In this document: positions 6,355 through 7,202 of the stretch, one piece after another | Layout: each line of letters starts with the position of its first letter | Position numbering within the stretch: the first letter of the stretch is position 1 | The notes under the pieces: generated by a model | The model's input: the letters and a program-made list of their open reading frames with translations, nothing else | Database searches by the model: none | What the model was told of the DNA's origin: nothing | Position numbers and translations under genes: made by a program | Assembly (NCBI GenBank): GCA_013812995.1 | Contig: JACCSL010000756.1 | Location: 1-7,202, forward strand | DNA from: Ardenticatenales bacterium | GTDB taxonomy: Bacteria; Chloroflexota; Anaerolineae; Ardenticatenales; Ardenticatenaceae | Length of the DNA stretch: 7,202 nt | Direction of reading: 5' to 3'

Positions 6355-6921
6355 ATGATTGTTCTTTGGACGACGTTAACAGTGATGGCTTGGTTCATCG
6401 GATTAGTGATTTATTTTTTCATAAGGGGTGCTATCGATCCGATGGCTGGAAACTGGCTGGCAACAACTATTGCTGGTCTTATAGCCTCTATTCCTTTGGG
6501 TGTGGCACAAGGAATGGTAGCAAGAGGCTATGTGCCGCCTTCTATCTGGACGGTAGCGACAATGATGGGAGTGCTACCGGGCATACATCTGTTCGACCAG
6601 GGATATAAGCTTCTGAGCTATGAACCTCCGGCCTTCACATATGGAATCATATTTGGCTTGGGCCTTGGTGTGGCTCAATATCTCGTGTTACGTGGAACTT
6701 ACACTCGGGCTTGGTGGTGGTTCATCAGTAGTGTACTTTGCTATTTTGTTGCATTCTTGAGCCTTGGTTTATTTGCAGTATGGGCTATCCCTGAAGGAGC
6801 CGATGGAACAAGCCTTTTTCCTCTATGGCTTTTTGGTATCCCCCTCATCGTGGGTGGAATAGGGGGATTAGGCACGGGGGTGGCGTGGGCTTTTCTTAAA
6901 AGCGAGGGAAATCATAGATGA
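6355..6921 (+). CDS. Six-helix membrane protein of unknown function with internal repeats
   Basis: A 188-aa product from ATG 6355, with GGAG at 6342-6345 nine nt upstream. An ATG at 6322 (199 aa) is possible but lies on the predicted -10 element. Hydrophobic segments occur at about 4-24, 32-56, 64-81, 95-115, 118-145 and 156-180. An internal motif recurs: IPLGVAQGMVARGY (46-59), GLGLGVAQYLVLRGT (101-115) and more loosely GLGTGVAWAFLKSEG (171-185), suggesting a repeated two-helix unit. I recall similar uncharacterised proteins with repeated G-V-A-Q segments in Chloroflexota and cyanobacteria, but cannot name a family. No catalytic residues stand out. Its stop overlaps the nuclease ATG (ATGA), so the two are co-translated. 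The coding sequence is much poorer in G+C than genes to the left. Confidence 0.85.
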   Translation: MIVLWTTLTVMAWFIGLVIYFFIRGAIDPMAGNWLATTIAGLIASIPLGVAQGMVARGYVPPSIWTVATMMGVLPGIHLFDQGYKLLSYEPPAFTYGIIFGLGLGVAQYLVLRGTYTRAWWWFISSVLCYFVAFLSLGLFAVWAIPEGADGTSLFPLWLFGIPLIVGGIGGLGTGVAWAFLKSEGNHR

Positions 6922-7202
6922 CCAAAACAACCTGCTTCGACATTTTCGAGCAGTGCGGTGTTGCTGTTCAGGCAGGAGAGTTAATCGAGTCGGTCAGTGT
7001 GCAGGACAAGGAATTTCATTTCCAAAACTGGTTTCAGAAGCGACTCCAGACACTTGCCATTCACTTTGAGAGTTCAGGGCGGAACAGGTATCCTGACTTC
7101 TCGTTGGTCGATTACGCCGAAGGATACGAAATCAAAGGGTTGGCTTGGCCAGGCCGAGAGCGCGACTACGATTCAAACAGCCAGGTGCCAACAGGTTATC
7201 AC
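6918..7202 (+). CDS. PD-(D/E)XK nuclease, probable type II restriction endonuclease (partial)
   Basis: The first 95 residues of a gene cut by the window's right edge. The ATG at 6918 overlaps the preceding stop, with GAGGG at 6904-6908 as ribosome site. Residues 59-73 give the nuclease signature: Pro59-Asp60, then Glu71-Ile-Lys73, with 10 residues between Asp60 and Glu71. An upstream helix with FHFQNWFQKRL (33-43) and the downstream PGRERDYDSNSQVPTG stretch resemble the conserved core of type II restriction enzymes, where Asp and Glu bind Mg2+ and Lys supports cleavage. Recognition sequence and subtype cannot be told. A partner DNA methyltransferase would be expected nearby, perhaps downstream outside the window. 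A non-restriction PD-(D/E)XK protein remains possible. Confidence 0.75.
   Translation, partial: MTKTTCFDIFEQCGVAVQAGELIESVSVQDKEFHFQNWFQKRLQTLAIHFESSGRNRYPDFSLVDYAEGYEIKGLAWPGRERDYDSNSQVPTGYH

Overview
The window reads as about 7.2 kb of bacterial chromosome, most likely from a Chloroflexota (Chloroflexi) genome of the Roseiflexus/Chloroflexus/Kouleothrix kind. That placement is inference. It rests on the high-GC coding style of the first 6.2 kb, the lipoprotein with a Pro/Thr linker and kinase-like C-terminus, a DUF4349-type lipoprotein, and heptanucleotide microrepeats around an intergenic gap. There is no rRNA, tRNA, CRISPR array or recognisable insertion sequence.

Layout. (1) 1-2129, minus strand: a tightly packed operon read right to left. 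It holds a 66-aa membrane protein, then (ATGA overlap) a 382-aa lipoprotein with one transmembrane helix and the N-lobe of a kinase-like domain, then a reading frame with the matching C-lobe (HGDLNLEN catalytic loop) that runs off the left edge. The last two frames are in the same phase and separated only by one TAG codon. I read them as one receptor-like kinase gene split by an amber stop, or as a stop/start (TAGATG) split kinase. (2) 2130-2291: a short gap with two heptamer repeats and two inverted repeats. (3) 2292-3551, minus: an MFS exporter. (4) 3657-4385, plus: a short DUF4349-like lipoprotein, divergent from the exporter. (5) 4389-6168, minus: the universal translation-associated ATPase ychF followed by a histidine (phosphoglycerate-mutase-like) phosphatase that starts at TTG; it converges on the DUF4349 gene with a 3-bp gap. 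(6) 6169-6354: a divergent promoter region. (7) 6355-7202, plus: a six-helix membrane protein overlapping by ATGA a PD-(D/E)XK nuclease, probably a type II restriction endonuclease, cut by the right edge.

How the parts relate. Genes in blocks 1 to 5 are typical chromosomal genes. Around 6170 the base composition drops sharply: 6361-6420 is 23/60 G+C, against 40/60 in 5701-5760 inside ychF. The gene content changes at the same point to a probable restriction enzyme, so the right end looks like the edge of a transferred defence region. The two most interesting items are the kinase split by an in-frame TAG and the translationally coupled membrane protein/nuclease pair at that edge.
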